Origin: Hyaloscypha bicolor E
Taxonomy: Eukaryota; Ascomycota; Leotiomycetes; Helotiales; Hyaloscyphaceae
Direction of reading: 5' to 3'
Assembly: GCF_002865645.1 (NCBI RefSeq)
Contig: NW_020194552.1
Span: 1-64,000 of the forward strand
DNA length: 64,000 bases
The notes beneath the pieces are model-generated. The model worked only from the letters and a program-made list of their open reading frames with translations. It made no database searches and had not been told where the DNA came from. Both the position numbers and the translations under genes were made by a program. Positions within the stretch are counted from its first letter, which is position 1; the number at the start of each line of letters is the position of its first letter. Below are positions 51,138 to 61,365 of this stretch, one piece after another.

Positions 51138-51226
51138 GGAACGATTAGAACGTTCTATTACCGCCTGTTCCAGATCCCTGGAACGAATCGGCAGAAACCG
51201 ATTGGTCCGGAATATTGCCAAGCCTG
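51138..51226 (-). repeat. hAT right terminal/subterminal inverted repeat
   Basis: Inverse counterpart of 21,399-21,498: 26 identical bases (51,138-51,163) and the outer 18 bp (51,209-51,226). Followed by the target duplication ttccagcc (51,227-51,234). Normal composition, not RIPed. Confidence 0.85.
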
Positions 51227-51234
51227 TTCCAGCC

Positions 51235-52070
51235 CCGTGAGGAAGCACTGACTGTCTCACCCTTGTGAATGTGTAATGCTAACTTCATGCGGTATAGGTC
51301 ACACGTTTGAATTAAGTCTGCTAAGAATTAAGGCAGAGAAGCGAAGGCTTTCTTAAGAACGAAGAGAGCATACTCGGCCGTTCAGACAACAACGTATATA
51401 TACGGAATTTCGAGAAATTATGGATAACCTTTCGGGGGTTGTTTGGGGCCAGGGTTTGGAATGTTGGGGACACAGGTGAGGATCGGTTCGGGACCACAGT
51501 TCCGCGAATGCGAGACCTTAACAGCGAGATCCCATCCATTGAAGACATCCGGTCTCTGGCGATCGACGTTCTCCCCTTCAGTTCGAGTGCCGAAGGTACC
51601 AGCATTGTTACCCGTGACACACGTGCAAGGGCATCTGCCCAATATTAGACGCATTCAAAGACTTAAAAGAATTCAAGTAGGAGTTAAACTTGGGATAATT
51701 TACGAGGTGTTGAAATTGGTACGCTACCATAGCTAGCCTACCAGTCCTTCCAGCACCAGGTTCAACCACTAATTTAGGGTTCTCCACTCTCATTTGTCAT
51801 GCGTCACTCGCCAAGCTTACCAAGCTTACTAGTATATCGTCATTTTGATTACTTTTGATTTATCAGCTGATTAATAATGTATCGGAGAAAGCGGGCTCGG
51901 CATCACCGGTATCGCCGAAGGGTAATGGGAATAAATCCCTTACTTTGGACACTTTTCCTCTGTTTTTACACTTCACTCTCCTGTATCTAGTCATTCTACA
52001 GATTGTCAAACTCCAATATATCGATTTTCCATCAATAAATCGATTACTTTTCAATACGAGGCCGTCCAAG
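51235..52070. other. Intergenic, no gene supported
   Basis: Normal-composition flank of the hAT insertion. Overlapping short frames on both strands at 51,320-51,790 have no domain features and are treated as chance. Confidence 0.4.
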
Positions 52071-52071
52071 A

Positions 52072-52394
52072 AGCCAAGAGAGCTGCTCTTGGGAACCGTG
52101 GATATCTGGGCAGGTGCTGGAGTTCCAGGAGGAATGCTCGATTCTGGCTGGCAACTCGAGCATAGGGACCTGGCAAATAACTACACGGAGGCGATGTGCA
52201 ACTGCCATGATTTGAGAGAGGTCTTGAAGCGTGATGGGTATGGGTGTAAGTTTCTCACTGTTCCTGAACCTGGCATTCAGCGCGGCAGTTGGAGGAACGC
52301 GATTTGGGGTATATCAGATATTGGGCTGAAGCTCATGGACGAAGCGGACTGGAGACGCTCAAGTCTACAGATATATACATATGGATGTTTGTAA
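52072..52394 (+). pseudogene. Decayed fragment resembling the C-terminus of a putative esterase
   Basis: About 108 codons with the pattern of the C-terminal end of the alpha/beta-hydrolase 'putative esterase' family (enterochelin/ferri-bacillibactin esterase type): VDIWAGAG (strand with the acid-residue region), NCHDLREVLKRDGYGCKFL (helix and strand), then PEPGIQRGSWRNAIWG where the family has a catalytic His in 'G.H...W'. Here the His position is Gln. The frame runs upstream to 51,855 but without ATG and without the nucleophile Gly-x-Ser-x-Gly. Read as a truncated relic; the family call rests on pattern only. Confidence 0.35.
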
Positions 52395-54378
52395 AATCTC
52401 CCGGTAAAGATTTTACAATGGGAGAAGCCCCAAGAAATAAGCTACCGGCACCAAACCGAACAGACCTGAAGAGGATGCTCTAACTGGCTTGTCATCGGTG
52501 GAATGTGGACGAGGAGATATCGGCTCGACGTTTTAAATGAATAGAGGGCTCTGGTATTGCATGGAACTCGATACAATATAGTAGATAAACAGACCAAGTC
52601 GCCTAAAATTCCAGATCTATACACCATTTCAACTTCTCCTACTGTGATTGGTTGCTTGTCTTCTGTGTACGATCAGAATTTAGATAGTATGCCACCATAC
52701 GTGGACTCAAAGATAAACTCTTTTCCAGGTGGCTTATTTATTGCCATTATATCTAGATCTATAACACCGTTCCTCATCTGCTCCTCCACGCATTCACTTA
52801 TAGTTCTCGGAGTATATTGGGTTGACGAGACGTTTTGAGAGAGGTACTGTTAGTGCAGGTTAGCTAAAGGCCATAATAGAAGAGAAGAAGACTTGAATAC
52901 GAACCTTCAAGGTAAATTCTAGCTTGAAAAGGCACACACGCGCATCGAGGACTCGACCAAGAAATTGATCTGCCCCCACGGCAAGACAGAACCACTGCCG
53001 GAGAAGTGGTCGAGAGAGAGCAGAGAAAGACAACTATGGCTGCTCATATAGTCGCCTTCGGCGGATAACCGAAGCTGGTGTTGCCTGTGGCGGAGAGCAA
53101 GCTCTGAGAATACTAGTTGATTCTCGAGGTGACCTGGCCGGATCGGTCGTCGCTCACTCCAGCCAGCGGAGCTGACTTTCACCACCGGGATATCCTCTGC
53201 GGTATCTGTTACTTGAACCTCTCTCTTCTGGCAGTCGCTGTGCGACCTCCGAGTGCTTCAGAGCTCGAACCGGTTGTTGGCTATCGACGAGCACGGCGTC
53301 TGTCTGGAACGGACCGAGACCATGGCCGAGTTTGGAAGTGCTCTTGTGCTATCGAGGTATTATGTACTAGAGATCTCCTCGCTATTAGAGGTGTGATTCT
53401 GTGAACAAGGACGCTCTGGATGCATTTACACCTTTCTTCACTTCTTTCCCCTTGAGCCTTAGCAACTCAGGGGTAAGCCTTGGCATCTATTATTAATATA
53501 ACCTGCGCCGAATATTGGCCTCACCAAAGTCCACTTCCGTCTTTAGCCCTAAGTAGTCGCTGCTCTAACCTGAGCCAAGGCCAGGGACCTGAGCACAATG
53601 ATGGGTCAGCTGGATCATGCTAGGGGATCTTCTTCTGGCCCCCTTAGGAATCGGCTACAGTTTCCATGTTGTCTATACATATAATTTTATAGATACCTAT
53701 TGCCTATACAACACAACCACTCTTTGAAGCTGCCAAGATATCGTGATAGTATCCGTCCACATTCTCCTGTTAAGCCCACAAGGGTTCCTGCCAGAGCTAA
53801 TTTGGATCCCCCTCAGCGGAGAAAGAGTCTTGTCGGGTACGAAGATCTGCTATGGGAGCGACTTGTCGATTTCGTTCCCTAAATTGGATATAGTTTGCTT
53901 ATATGTCGATCGGTATCGAAAAGAATACTCCTGAAAATGAGGGTTTGAATCCTGTTTTCTCAGGAGTTTCGTTTTGTGCTACTCGGACCAATACATGAGA
54001 ATTGCCTCTCCAAAATGCAAAGCAATGAGAATACATGATACTTTTGGGAAGCAGCAGGCCTCGTGCCCTGTATATCTACTTTTTGGAATTGGTTGCTTCT
54101 CCGCGCTTCGAGGTCTGACTCTGAGAGTTCTTTCGGCCTCCCGACTCCCGAGCATATAAAAGTGGCTTGTACTTAACAGGTTGGGCGCTGAGTACACGAA
54201 TACTTGAATATCAAGAGGTTGATTTGAATGGTTTGTACTTAAATAGCGGTGGCAGGCTACAGTATACTCAATATGTACCGCCTCAGTAATCGGCATTCTT
54301 CTCCAACTAAACCTATGTCCATTAAACGAAACAATGCCCCTCCCATTCGTCCACCCCCTTCGCCTCTTCATCATCCCC
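52395..54378. other. Intergenic, about 2 kb, nothing recognised
   Basis: Normal base composition with several short overlapping frames on both strands, none with a start, domain or splice pattern worth calling. Confidence 0.4.
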
Positions 54379-54914
54379 TCAAAACCCACTAATCTTCCTC
54401 TCAAGAGCCCTAATCTTCTTTCCCATAGTCGCTGTCCTCTTTTTCCTTTCATTCTTTCCATTCCTCTTGCTGGTGTCGAGCAGATCCATACAACGCCGTA
54501 GTGGAGCAGCTTCAATGAAAAGTGCAGCTCCGCAGCCAGCAGGTTCTTTGAGGTAACGCTGGAGCTGATAGCTACCTTTTCCTCTGTAAGAAATTGGCTC
54601 ATGCGCTGCTTTATCTGTCACATGCTTTGCCTTGTGAGAGAAGGCCGAGCTTTCGTCTAGGTGCTTTTTGACTTGAGCAGACGAATTGTTAGTCGATGTG
54701 CGACGTGAGATTTTGTCTTCATGTTTGTTCGGGGCCGTTCTGAGTTGGTGACAAAGACAGCACCTGCGAATGATTAGTTAGTTGAGAGATCTGTTTGATC
54801 GACATTTTGCCTTTCGAAGTTTTATTGTGATGTGAATGAATGGGTGGTGGATAATGCTTACAGAGGCAAGTGCCCATGCTTGCAGACTTCCGGGAAAGCC
54901 TCAGCACAATTCAT
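54379..54914 (-). CDS. Small spliced protein with N-terminal Cys-rich motif, unknown function
   Basis: Model: exon 1 complement(54,862-54,914), intron complement(54,764-54,861), exon 2 complement(54,379-54,763); 145 residues. The 98-nt intron has a GTAAGC donor, an actaac branch site and a CAG acceptor; the splice joins phase 2 to a 128-codon open frame. The protein starts MNCAEAFPEVCKHGHLPL and continues CCLCHQLR, giving Cys/His spacing that could bind a metal. The middle is polar, and the last 40 residues are Lys/Arg-rich (KRNGKNERKKR, MGKKIRALERK), nuclear-localisation-like. No signal peptide. I do not recognise the family. A shorter reading using the internal ATG at MGTCLC would end after about 40 codons and is less likely. 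Confidence 0.5.
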
Positions 54915-55528
54915 CTTCACCATAATATAGTTTCAATCTCATACGCAAGTCTGAGAGCGAAGAGAGAAAAGGGAAACAAGGAGGGTTGAGTATTGATTGT
55001 GTTGAAAAGTCGTTGAAAATAAAGGGGAGACACAAACACCGGACAGAATTGTGGGTATGGGGTTCAAACCAGTGATTGGACTCTGAAGGGCTGAAAAAGC
55101 CACATCTGATTTGAAACTGCTTGTTCGTTGTACGAGGAATTTTCCAAAGTACATTGCATTCATTTGTCAGGATAGGGATATCATTGGCTCTCGCATTGCG
55201 ACGCAGCCACACTGCGACGCGCTGCGATTGGACACAAAAAGTAGATGTTCGCTTACAAACAAAATAATATTGTCTACTATTGATGCTACCCAGGAAGTAA
55301 GTATCTCCTCTATTTCACACATGATGTCAAACAGAAACATACTATCAATACATTGCTATGTAGCTGCTTAGAAAGATGATCCCATTAGAAAGTTTCTTAC
55401 TTCTTCTGAAATACTTGATAACCTCAACCACTTCCTAAGGTGCCTTCAAATCCTCATGTTTTCCGAGCTTGCTCTCGATTGGAAAAAACTTTTAGAGTTG
55501 CTACTTTTGCTGAAATGGCCGATGAGTA
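54915..55528. other. Intergenic between two minus-strand genes
   Basis: Includes the 3' flank of the NACHT gene and the upstream region of the small Cys protein. Short frames here (for example 54,901-55,212, minus) lack features. Confidence 0.4.
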
Positions 55529-57954
55529 CTATGTGATCACCATATTCGCAAAGTCTTGACACAGAAAAGAAACCATCTCATCGAATGGATCGAACGTATT
55601 ACCAGCCATCGAAAGCAATTTGTGGACCTGGTCTATGCCAAGATTTGCAGCGAGAGCAAGCGCTCTATACATGCTGGCCCCTGGAAGCCATTTGATATGT
55701 ATTATGTGATTCGTGTTGCCGCCATGAATGACCTCGTGGTTTGATTTTAAGAGCAAGTAAATGGCTTCTTTGATGGAAATTGGTGCAGCAATCGCATCTA
55801 ACATATTGTGAGATGTATTGCGCGATGTCTTCGTTATCTAACTTTGAAGTTAGTTCCTGCTATCATTCTCGGTTTGTTGCTGATCAAACTAATTACATCC
55901 TGTTGAAGCACGGCGAGATGGATAGGAAGACAAAGACTATAAAAACTTACAATGAAGGAAGTTTTACTTTGCCCACAAACAGAACACTGTTTTGAGATAT
56001 CAGGATCTAATCTCAATTCCACCATAGACCCAGCGGCTCGAGCCGCAGCAGCAGCAGCAGGCTCCCTTTTGAGCAGTAATTGCACCACTTCATGATTGGC
56101 GCTCGCAATTGCATGGGAAAGGGGCGTATCACCTAATTTGCAAAGAGAGTTTACATCGGCTCCGTAATCAATAAGAAGTTTTACCAAGCGGGTGTGACCC
56201 CCCATAGCAGCCAAGTGGAGTGAGTTTTCAGGAAAGCCGCTGACTATATGGTCCGTTGCCCCCATGTCGAGTTCCAATTTTGCCAGTTCGTAAAAACCAA
56301 GAGAAGCACCGACTCGTAGAAACATATTGATTGTGTCTAGAGATATTGGTTCCAACCGAGCAATTTCGATATCCAGCAGAGTTTTAGGAGTCTCGGAATC
56401 CAGCTTAGAAATATCTTGTGGCTTTGTTTTCTTGGAAGGGATTATCTCCCTCAAAGTCTCGTGAAGCACGCCCGATATAGACGTACTTTTAGGCTCAGCA
56501 AGGAGATAATGGTGTATCCAGTATTTCTCGGCATATATTCCCAGTGTCTGTAACGGCTTTGGTTTGATATTTATAGCGTAATCATCAAACAATACATGAT
56601 CTACTCTTTGTAGAATGAGTTTAGGATTCAACGCTCTCAAACAAGCCCGAGCAATCATTTCGTGTGGGCCTTGGGGAAATGAGCTCCGAATGATGGTCGT
56701 CAAATGGTCTCGTAGACTCAGATGAACTAAGTTCACTGTTCGAGTCCTGCTCATTGTAAGAAGACCCATGGTGGATTTCTCGACTTCTGTATCCAGGTAA
56801 GATGTGCCAAGTTCTGAATTTACTACGTCAAGCAGCTCCCATGAATACATCGGTCGAGCCGCGTGCAGGACCCAACTCAACATGCAGAATGCGAACCGGT
56901 GGTGAACGTCGAGGATTGATTGAGACATGTGTTTGTATATGTTACTTGGGCTTTTGATGCCTTCGTCGTCTGTGATGCCGAGTACCCATTTATTGATCCC
57001 GTCAGAAGCTGGTTCATTGGATAAAATAGATAGCAGGAGCCTCATACAGAGAAATCGGCCCTGTGACTTCTCTGTAATCTTCTGAATTCGAATCACTGTC
57101 TCAGCATCGCAGGTCGTCGGCAGACCTTTGGACAGAATACTGTTGGTATAATCCTCCATATCGTGTGCGATGGAAGTTTGGGAGTCCAGGTCTATCTGAA
57201 ATGGTGTTTGGATACCGCTCTTTGTGGCAAATGCTTTTCTGCAAGATATAAAGATCTTGATACGGTGCTTTTTATCGTGTTGGTTTGTCAGAGTCAACAG
57301 TTCCTGGACTAAATCGTGTCCCATCTTAACATCATCCAGACCATCCAAGACCAGAATCAAGGCTTCTCCCTCCTCCAAATTGTGCTTGATAGTCTGAAAC
57401 ACACTTCTGAGTGAAGCTCGCGACAGGCGTTCATGGGCGCTATCCAGCTCCGTCGCGTCTCCCATGAGTCTTGCTACCATAGCATCACCTGTCCTTCGGG
57501 CTTGCAGTTCTGCCAACCAGACTTCCATTATTTGCAGAACGGTATCTGAGCTTTCATACCGTCCATCGCAGCAGTAGAAAGTAACTACTTCTCCCTCCCT
57601 TTTTTCTCCTTCTTCGAGATGTCTGATAACAGCTGAAGTTAATATGGACTTTCCGCTTCCTGAAGATCCACATAGCCAGAAGAATGGGTGCTCATGGAGG
57701 CTGCGCCATTTCTGAAATTCGTCCCTCATCCATATCCATTCTCCAGTTGACCTCAACAGCAGCTTGCTTCTAGACGCATGGAGTGCTCTAGAGACACATC
57801 GGAGCCGAATTTGCTCTCCGGATGTCAATGGCAGAATGCCGGAGCAAGAGCATTGCCCGAAAGCAGTATCTGTGACTACTGCAGGGCAATCATCCGGGAA
57901 TGTCATTGCTATCTCTTTTGAGCTTCCAGATCCCTCCAATATGGTGGTGTTCAT
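55529..57954 (-). CDS. NACHT-ankyrin STAND (NLR-like) protein
   Basis: The main frame is complement(55,834-57,954). A GTAAGT donor at 55,950 and a CTAAC branch with TTAG acceptor ending at 55,838 define a 113-nt intron, giving join complement(55,529-55,837, 55,951-57,954), 770 residues. A shorter intron from GTAATT (55,896) would keep LPIHLAVLQQD as part of an ankyrin repeat, 788 residues. The Walker A box GSSGSGKS is at residues 96-103, Walker B LILVLDGLDD near 199-208, and IKIFISCRK (sensor-like) near 232-240. Ankyrin-type repeats follow near 575-650 (NSLHLAAMGGHTRLVKLLID, GDTPLSHAIASANHEVVQLL) and in the last exon. NACHT STAND proteins are nucleotide-driven switches that in fungi act in non-self recognition and cell death. 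The start lies 12 bp after the stop of the C2H2 ORF, in another frame; they may be one gene. Confidence 0.8.
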
Positions 57955-57965
57955 GCTTGGTTTAG

Positions 57966-58703
57966 CTATGCAGGTTGTGTTCCACGCATAGCCTGGGTAG
58001 TATCGGGTCGTCTCTGTAGTGGTTCTGTCAACACAACGTTTCCATATCGAGTTAAATGCAACAACGCACCATGCTTAATTATGTCTCGCGGAGTCTTGCT
58101 CTCCACATTGAAAACATGAAGAGGGACTTCTGAGGTGTTATCCCCTCGCCGAAAGTGTGCTCCAACATGATCCGCTCTTTCATCCCAGTGGGTAAATTTC
58201 GCGCCACAAAAACCGCATTCCTTGGGCCAACTGCTCTCAATGGGACATGAGCACATTGCACTTTGAAGGTCAAAATACTTAATATCGTGCCCAGTGCGAA
58301 GGTGAGTGCACAAATCGTCATAGCTTGCGAACTTTTGTAATCGTTCTCGTGCCAGCTCACACTGCAGGATGTGACTACCTGCCACGTCGACAGTGAAATG
58401 TGAATCGAACCTATGAGAGCACCAAATGCAAATTTGATCTTCTGTCGAATCTTGCCTGACGGTGGCGCAAAACAGACATATATAGCATGTTGGTGCCCAG
58501 TGTCCCTCCTCATGCATTTTCCACTCGTTCGTCGACCCGAAATTTGAGCCACATCTTGGAAATGTACACCGGTATGGCCTCTCCACAACGAAGGGCTTAT
58601 CATTCAGTGGGATTTTCAAGCTTTCATCGGGAGAGAGGCTCATTTTAGAATCCGAATTGTTGGTTTCGCTCCTAGGACTCCGATCACCAGACCGTGAGAC
58701 CAT
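57966..58703 (-). CDS. C2H2 zinc-finger protein, possibly the N-terminal part of the NACHT gene
   Basis: 245 codons from ATG at 58,703. A Ser/Asp-rich start is followed by a C2H2 finger (C46, C51, H64, H68), a Cys-rich middle (CYICLFC, CIWC) and a second clear finger (C163, C166, H179, H183; KECGFCGAKFTHWDERADHV), whose 'CGFC..F..WDERADHV..HF' form is common in fungal C2H2 proteins. It ends ...RGTQPA 12 bp before the NACHT start, and the NACHT frame stays open about 115 nt upstream of its ATG, overlapping this ORF's end. That suggests a single C2H2-NACHT-ankyrin protein joined by an unrecognised intron, a frameshift or a sequencing slip. As a stand-alone protein its role would be DNA or protein binding, unproven. 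Confidence 0.7.
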   Translation of the reverse strand: MVSRSGDRSPRSETNNSDSKMSLSPDESLKIPLNDKPFVVERPYRCTFPRCGSNFGSTNEWKMHEEGHWAPTCYICLFCATVRQDSTEDQICIWCSHRFDSHFTVDVAGSHILQCELARERLQKFASYDDLCTHLRTGHDIKYFDLQSAMCSCPIESSWPKECGFCGAKFTHWDERADHVGAHFRRGDNTSEVPLHVFNVESKTPRDIIKHGALLHLTRYGNVVLTEPLQRRPDTTQAMRGTQPA

Positions 58704-59612
58704 ACTGGAAAAGTCTTTAGTAAGGACACTAAAACATTGCTGGAAGAACGTACTTCTTAGATACTCTGCTAAGCTCTTTTCCTAGATACGACGATGCCAT
58801 TTTTAAGGATCACAGCTGTGGGTGTGCAAAGTGACCAAGATATGAAGGATGCCAGCTTGAGCCTCTCTGGACAGGGCTGGAGGATAGTTGAAGTAAGATC
58901 ATCTCTGTCTGCCTCGCCACGATGAAGCGAGTGAGCAACTTATCATAGTGTTAGAAAGTCAAGGCGTCAAAACACGACAGTGAGGCAATTACATTGTAAC
59001 AGTGGTCTGCGCAAGCGGCTGGGCGCTATCCCTGCAACATAGGGCCGACCACTTTCGCCTCTTCTATGGAGGCGGTGACGGGCGGTTACTGCCAAACGTC
59101 GATTGCTGACAAGGTTTCTAGAACCACGATTTTTTGGAATTCTAAAGAAGCAGAGTAGACAAGCCCCTTTCTCTCCCCTTGACCAGCTCTTGGATTGTGG
59201 CTGCAAAAGCACCTACCATCCGAATTCGATTTTTCACTGTTCCTCGCCTCGGCTATTCACCCCTTGAGGAGTCAAGGGTAGGCGAACATAGGGGCGCCAC
59301 ATCACAGTATATCGTCGCAGTGGAGCCTCGTGCACTGCGACCATCGCAATGCGACAACCACACCAGACGATAGTGTGGCGTTGCCTGTCTGCCTCGACGG
59401 TCGAACCACAAGGCAAACTACGGCCGTCCAAATAGCCCAGTCAACGGAACCATGTCTTTCTGCAGGAGTTACGACCACCGTCGAGCAGGCGGGAAAACGA
59501 CAAGCACGCGGCGACGTGCTTCTCGAAATATGGATGATGGAACACTGCATCAAGAATTGAGAGACACCCTTCAATTGTTGTTCCCGAGACTTGAGCAAAC
59601 TCAACGGCGATC
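58704..59612. promoter_or_regulatory. Divergent intergenic region, putative shared promoter
   Basis: About 0.9 kb between head-to-head starts of the C2H2/NACHT unit (minus) and the Zn2Cys6-ankyrin gene (plus). Short frames here overlap each other on both strands and have no domains. No palindromic CGG-type Zn2Cys6 operator could be singled out with confidence. Confidence 0.45.
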
Positions 59613-60902
59613 ATGCCAAATGCGAGGAAATGTCAGGACTGCAGGAGCTCGAAAAAGGGGGTAAGCGCACCCTCCTCTCATGAGATGTTTTGAACCATCG
59701 AAACTGACATGACAACCCTCTTTAGTGCTTAAGAGACGGCGGTGACTGGAATGAGCGAGATCCTCAAACGAGATGCAGCCGCTGCAGGAGTCGGGACCTT
59801 TGTTGCGGACCCGACGAGTACAAAGACGAGGACGACCAAGGGGAACGTGAAGTGATAGTTGGCATGGGACAACGAGCTGGCGCGGCAAGCAATCGAGGGG
59901 TCCAGCCGCTAGCTCCAGCTCCATATACAGAGGCATACCTGCGAGAAAGGTGAGCTATATCTGCCTGACCATTGTGTGTACTTATCCTAAGAAGGAATCA
60001 GGTTGCGCGAGCTGTCCAACTCGGAATCATTTTGCACCACTCGACAGAACATCACGAGCCTTCAACATGGGGACCAGAGCTTTGCAGTCGGGGAAGACCT
60101 CTCTCGCACGTTGGAAGACATCGAGGAGTTGGCGTGGCTAGCTTATAACTCAAATGACCTGTCAATTGCCGAAGTGGCTTTTATCACATTGATCGAGTGG
60201 TATGATGCCTTGGGACTGGAATTCCAGCAGCGCCGGGAAGGATTGTTGATGAAAGTAGGTGGCATCTTCGAAGCAACTAAGTGGAAAGATCGTGCAGAGG
60301 AGTACTCGTTGAAAATCTTCGATTATCTTATGGTGGAAGATCCAGACATTAACGCCCGATTCCACCACGCCATCCGGAACTTCAAGAAGCAAGGTCCAGT
60401 CGGTCACGATGCTCTTATGCGTATCATCCGTTGCTGCCCGCTATGTCGGTTCAAGTTCAGAAATAAAGATGGGCAAACACCACTGTTGTTAGCAGTGTCC
60501 ATCAATGAAGAAGAGGTTGTTGTTGCCATGATTAAGCGACTTAGAGATCCTTGGCGACAGTTCTTGATTGACCCGATCATTCTCGACGCCAGAGATCACC
60601 GAGGGTGGACCATACTTACACTTGCTGTAATGGTAGGGTGTCATCTTCGTTTGATTGACGCGCTCATTCAGTGTGGCTCCGCCGTTAATCCTCAGAGATT
60701 GCCGAATGGCTCTTTGACTCCGCTTCAGGCAGCTTCGTGCCCTGGATTCGAACGCCCTGATGTCGCCTGGTTGTTGCTTCAGCATAAAGCTAATCCAAGC
60801 GACGTCTTTCCTGGCAGCGAGATTGCGGTTCTGTTGGCCGAGGGACTGCTGCCAAAACCTGCATTTGTCTCCTTGCTTCTAGAGCTGGATCAACAACCCT
60901 GA
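59613..60902 (+). CDS. Zn2Cys6 zinc-cluster protein with ankyrin-like repeats
   Basis: Three exons: 59,613-59,660, 59,726-59,949 and 60,002-60,902; 390 residues. Intron 1 (65 nt) has GTAAGC, an actgac branch and TTTAG; intron 2 (52 nt) has GTGAGC and TCAG. All phases agree. Without the first two exons the last frame would have only a TTG start. The N-terminus reads KCQDCRSSKKGC (C7, C10, C17) and, after a 15-residue linker, RCSRCRSRDLCC (C33, C36, C42/C43): a Zn2Cys6 cluster with an unusually long linker. A helical region follows (about 125-200), then ankyrin-like repeats (about 245-345: DGQTPLLLAVSINEEEVVVA, DHRGWTILTLAVMVG, LTPLQAASCP). Zn2Cys6 domains are fungal DNA-binding modules; an ankyrin C-terminus instead of the usual fungal transcription-factor domain is atypical. 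Divergent from the C2H2/NACHT unit. Confidence 0.75.
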
Positions 60903-61068
60903 TACAACCCTGATATACAAAACAATGACTGGATACAGCACTGGTGTCCGACAAAGAGACAGCACACCAATAAGCATATCGCCCACAGCACGCCACAGCC
61001 GATTTGAATGTTGAGGCTTTGCTCCTGCAGCCGCAACCCCCGGTAGGGCCCTGGATGCCCAAAGTTCT

Positions 61069-61365
61069 TTATTGGCTAAAGAGCGCACCGCGCCTCCATC
61101 CTCGATCTGCGATAAAGGTTGAAGTGCTGCTGCCTAGCCTTGATAATAGACAGATGACAAGCTGGCACCGCTGGTCGCGGAGGGATCGGCTCGCAACCTC
61201 TTCAAGCTTGGTAATAGCATTATAGATATGCTTTCGAAGAGACGGTACGTTGTTTGCGAGCTGCACGGTAATACTTGCAAAGAACTTGCCGGCATGGCTC
61301 ACCTCTCCGCCTCCTGTTGAGAAGAAGAAGCTGGTGGCAGTTGCCATGCACGTGATTCTCCTCAT
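61069..61365 (-). pseudogene. Fragment of a NACHT-type STAND gene
   Basis: 98 codons. TSFFFSTGGGEVSHAGKFF, ITVQLANNVPSLRKHIYNAI and ASRSLRDQRCQLVICLLSRL follow the stretch between Walker A and Walker B of fungal NACHT proteins ('SFFFSRGGGDxxHAxKFxTSIAxQLA ... SLxxQWxxLVLxPLSKL'). No P-loop is found upstream on this strand and the downstream Walker B segment is missing, so this is a remnant of a different NACHT gene from the one at 55.5-58 kb, whose own sequence after the P-loop is unlike this. Pattern recognition only. Confidence 0.45.

Larger units (their letters stand above)
21399..51226 (+). mobile_element. hAT DNA transposon shell enclosing a 25-kb nest of retrotransposons
   Basis: Left end CAGGCTTGGCGATATTCC (21,399-21,416) and inverted right end (51,209-51,226) match at 17 of 18 bases. 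An identical 8-bp sequence ttccagcc lies directly outside both ends (21,391-21,398 and 51,227-51,234). Eight-bp duplications and CAGG-type ends are the hAT signature. A second inverted block of 26 identical bases (21,473-21,498 versus 51,138-51,163) lies within the subterminal region. Removing the gypsy A insertion (22,906-48,336) leaves about 4.4 kb, an ordinary size for an autonomous hAT, with RIPed transposase traces on the plus strand. Confidence 0.85.

Noticed and set aside
21399..51226. Starship-type giant mobile element
   Set aside because: No tyrosine-recombinase (DUF3435) captain was recognised; the ends are inverted with an 8-bp duplication, which fits hAT, and the cargo is nested retrotransposons.
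53979..54602. 207-codon minus-strand frame
   Set aside because: It overlaps, in another frame, exon 2 of the spliced small protein and has no domain or intron support.
60003..60902. Ankyrin gene as a single exon starting at 60,003
   Set aside because: The codon there is TTG, preceded by a good acceptor; two upstream exons in phase add a Zn2Cys6 domain and a proper ATG.
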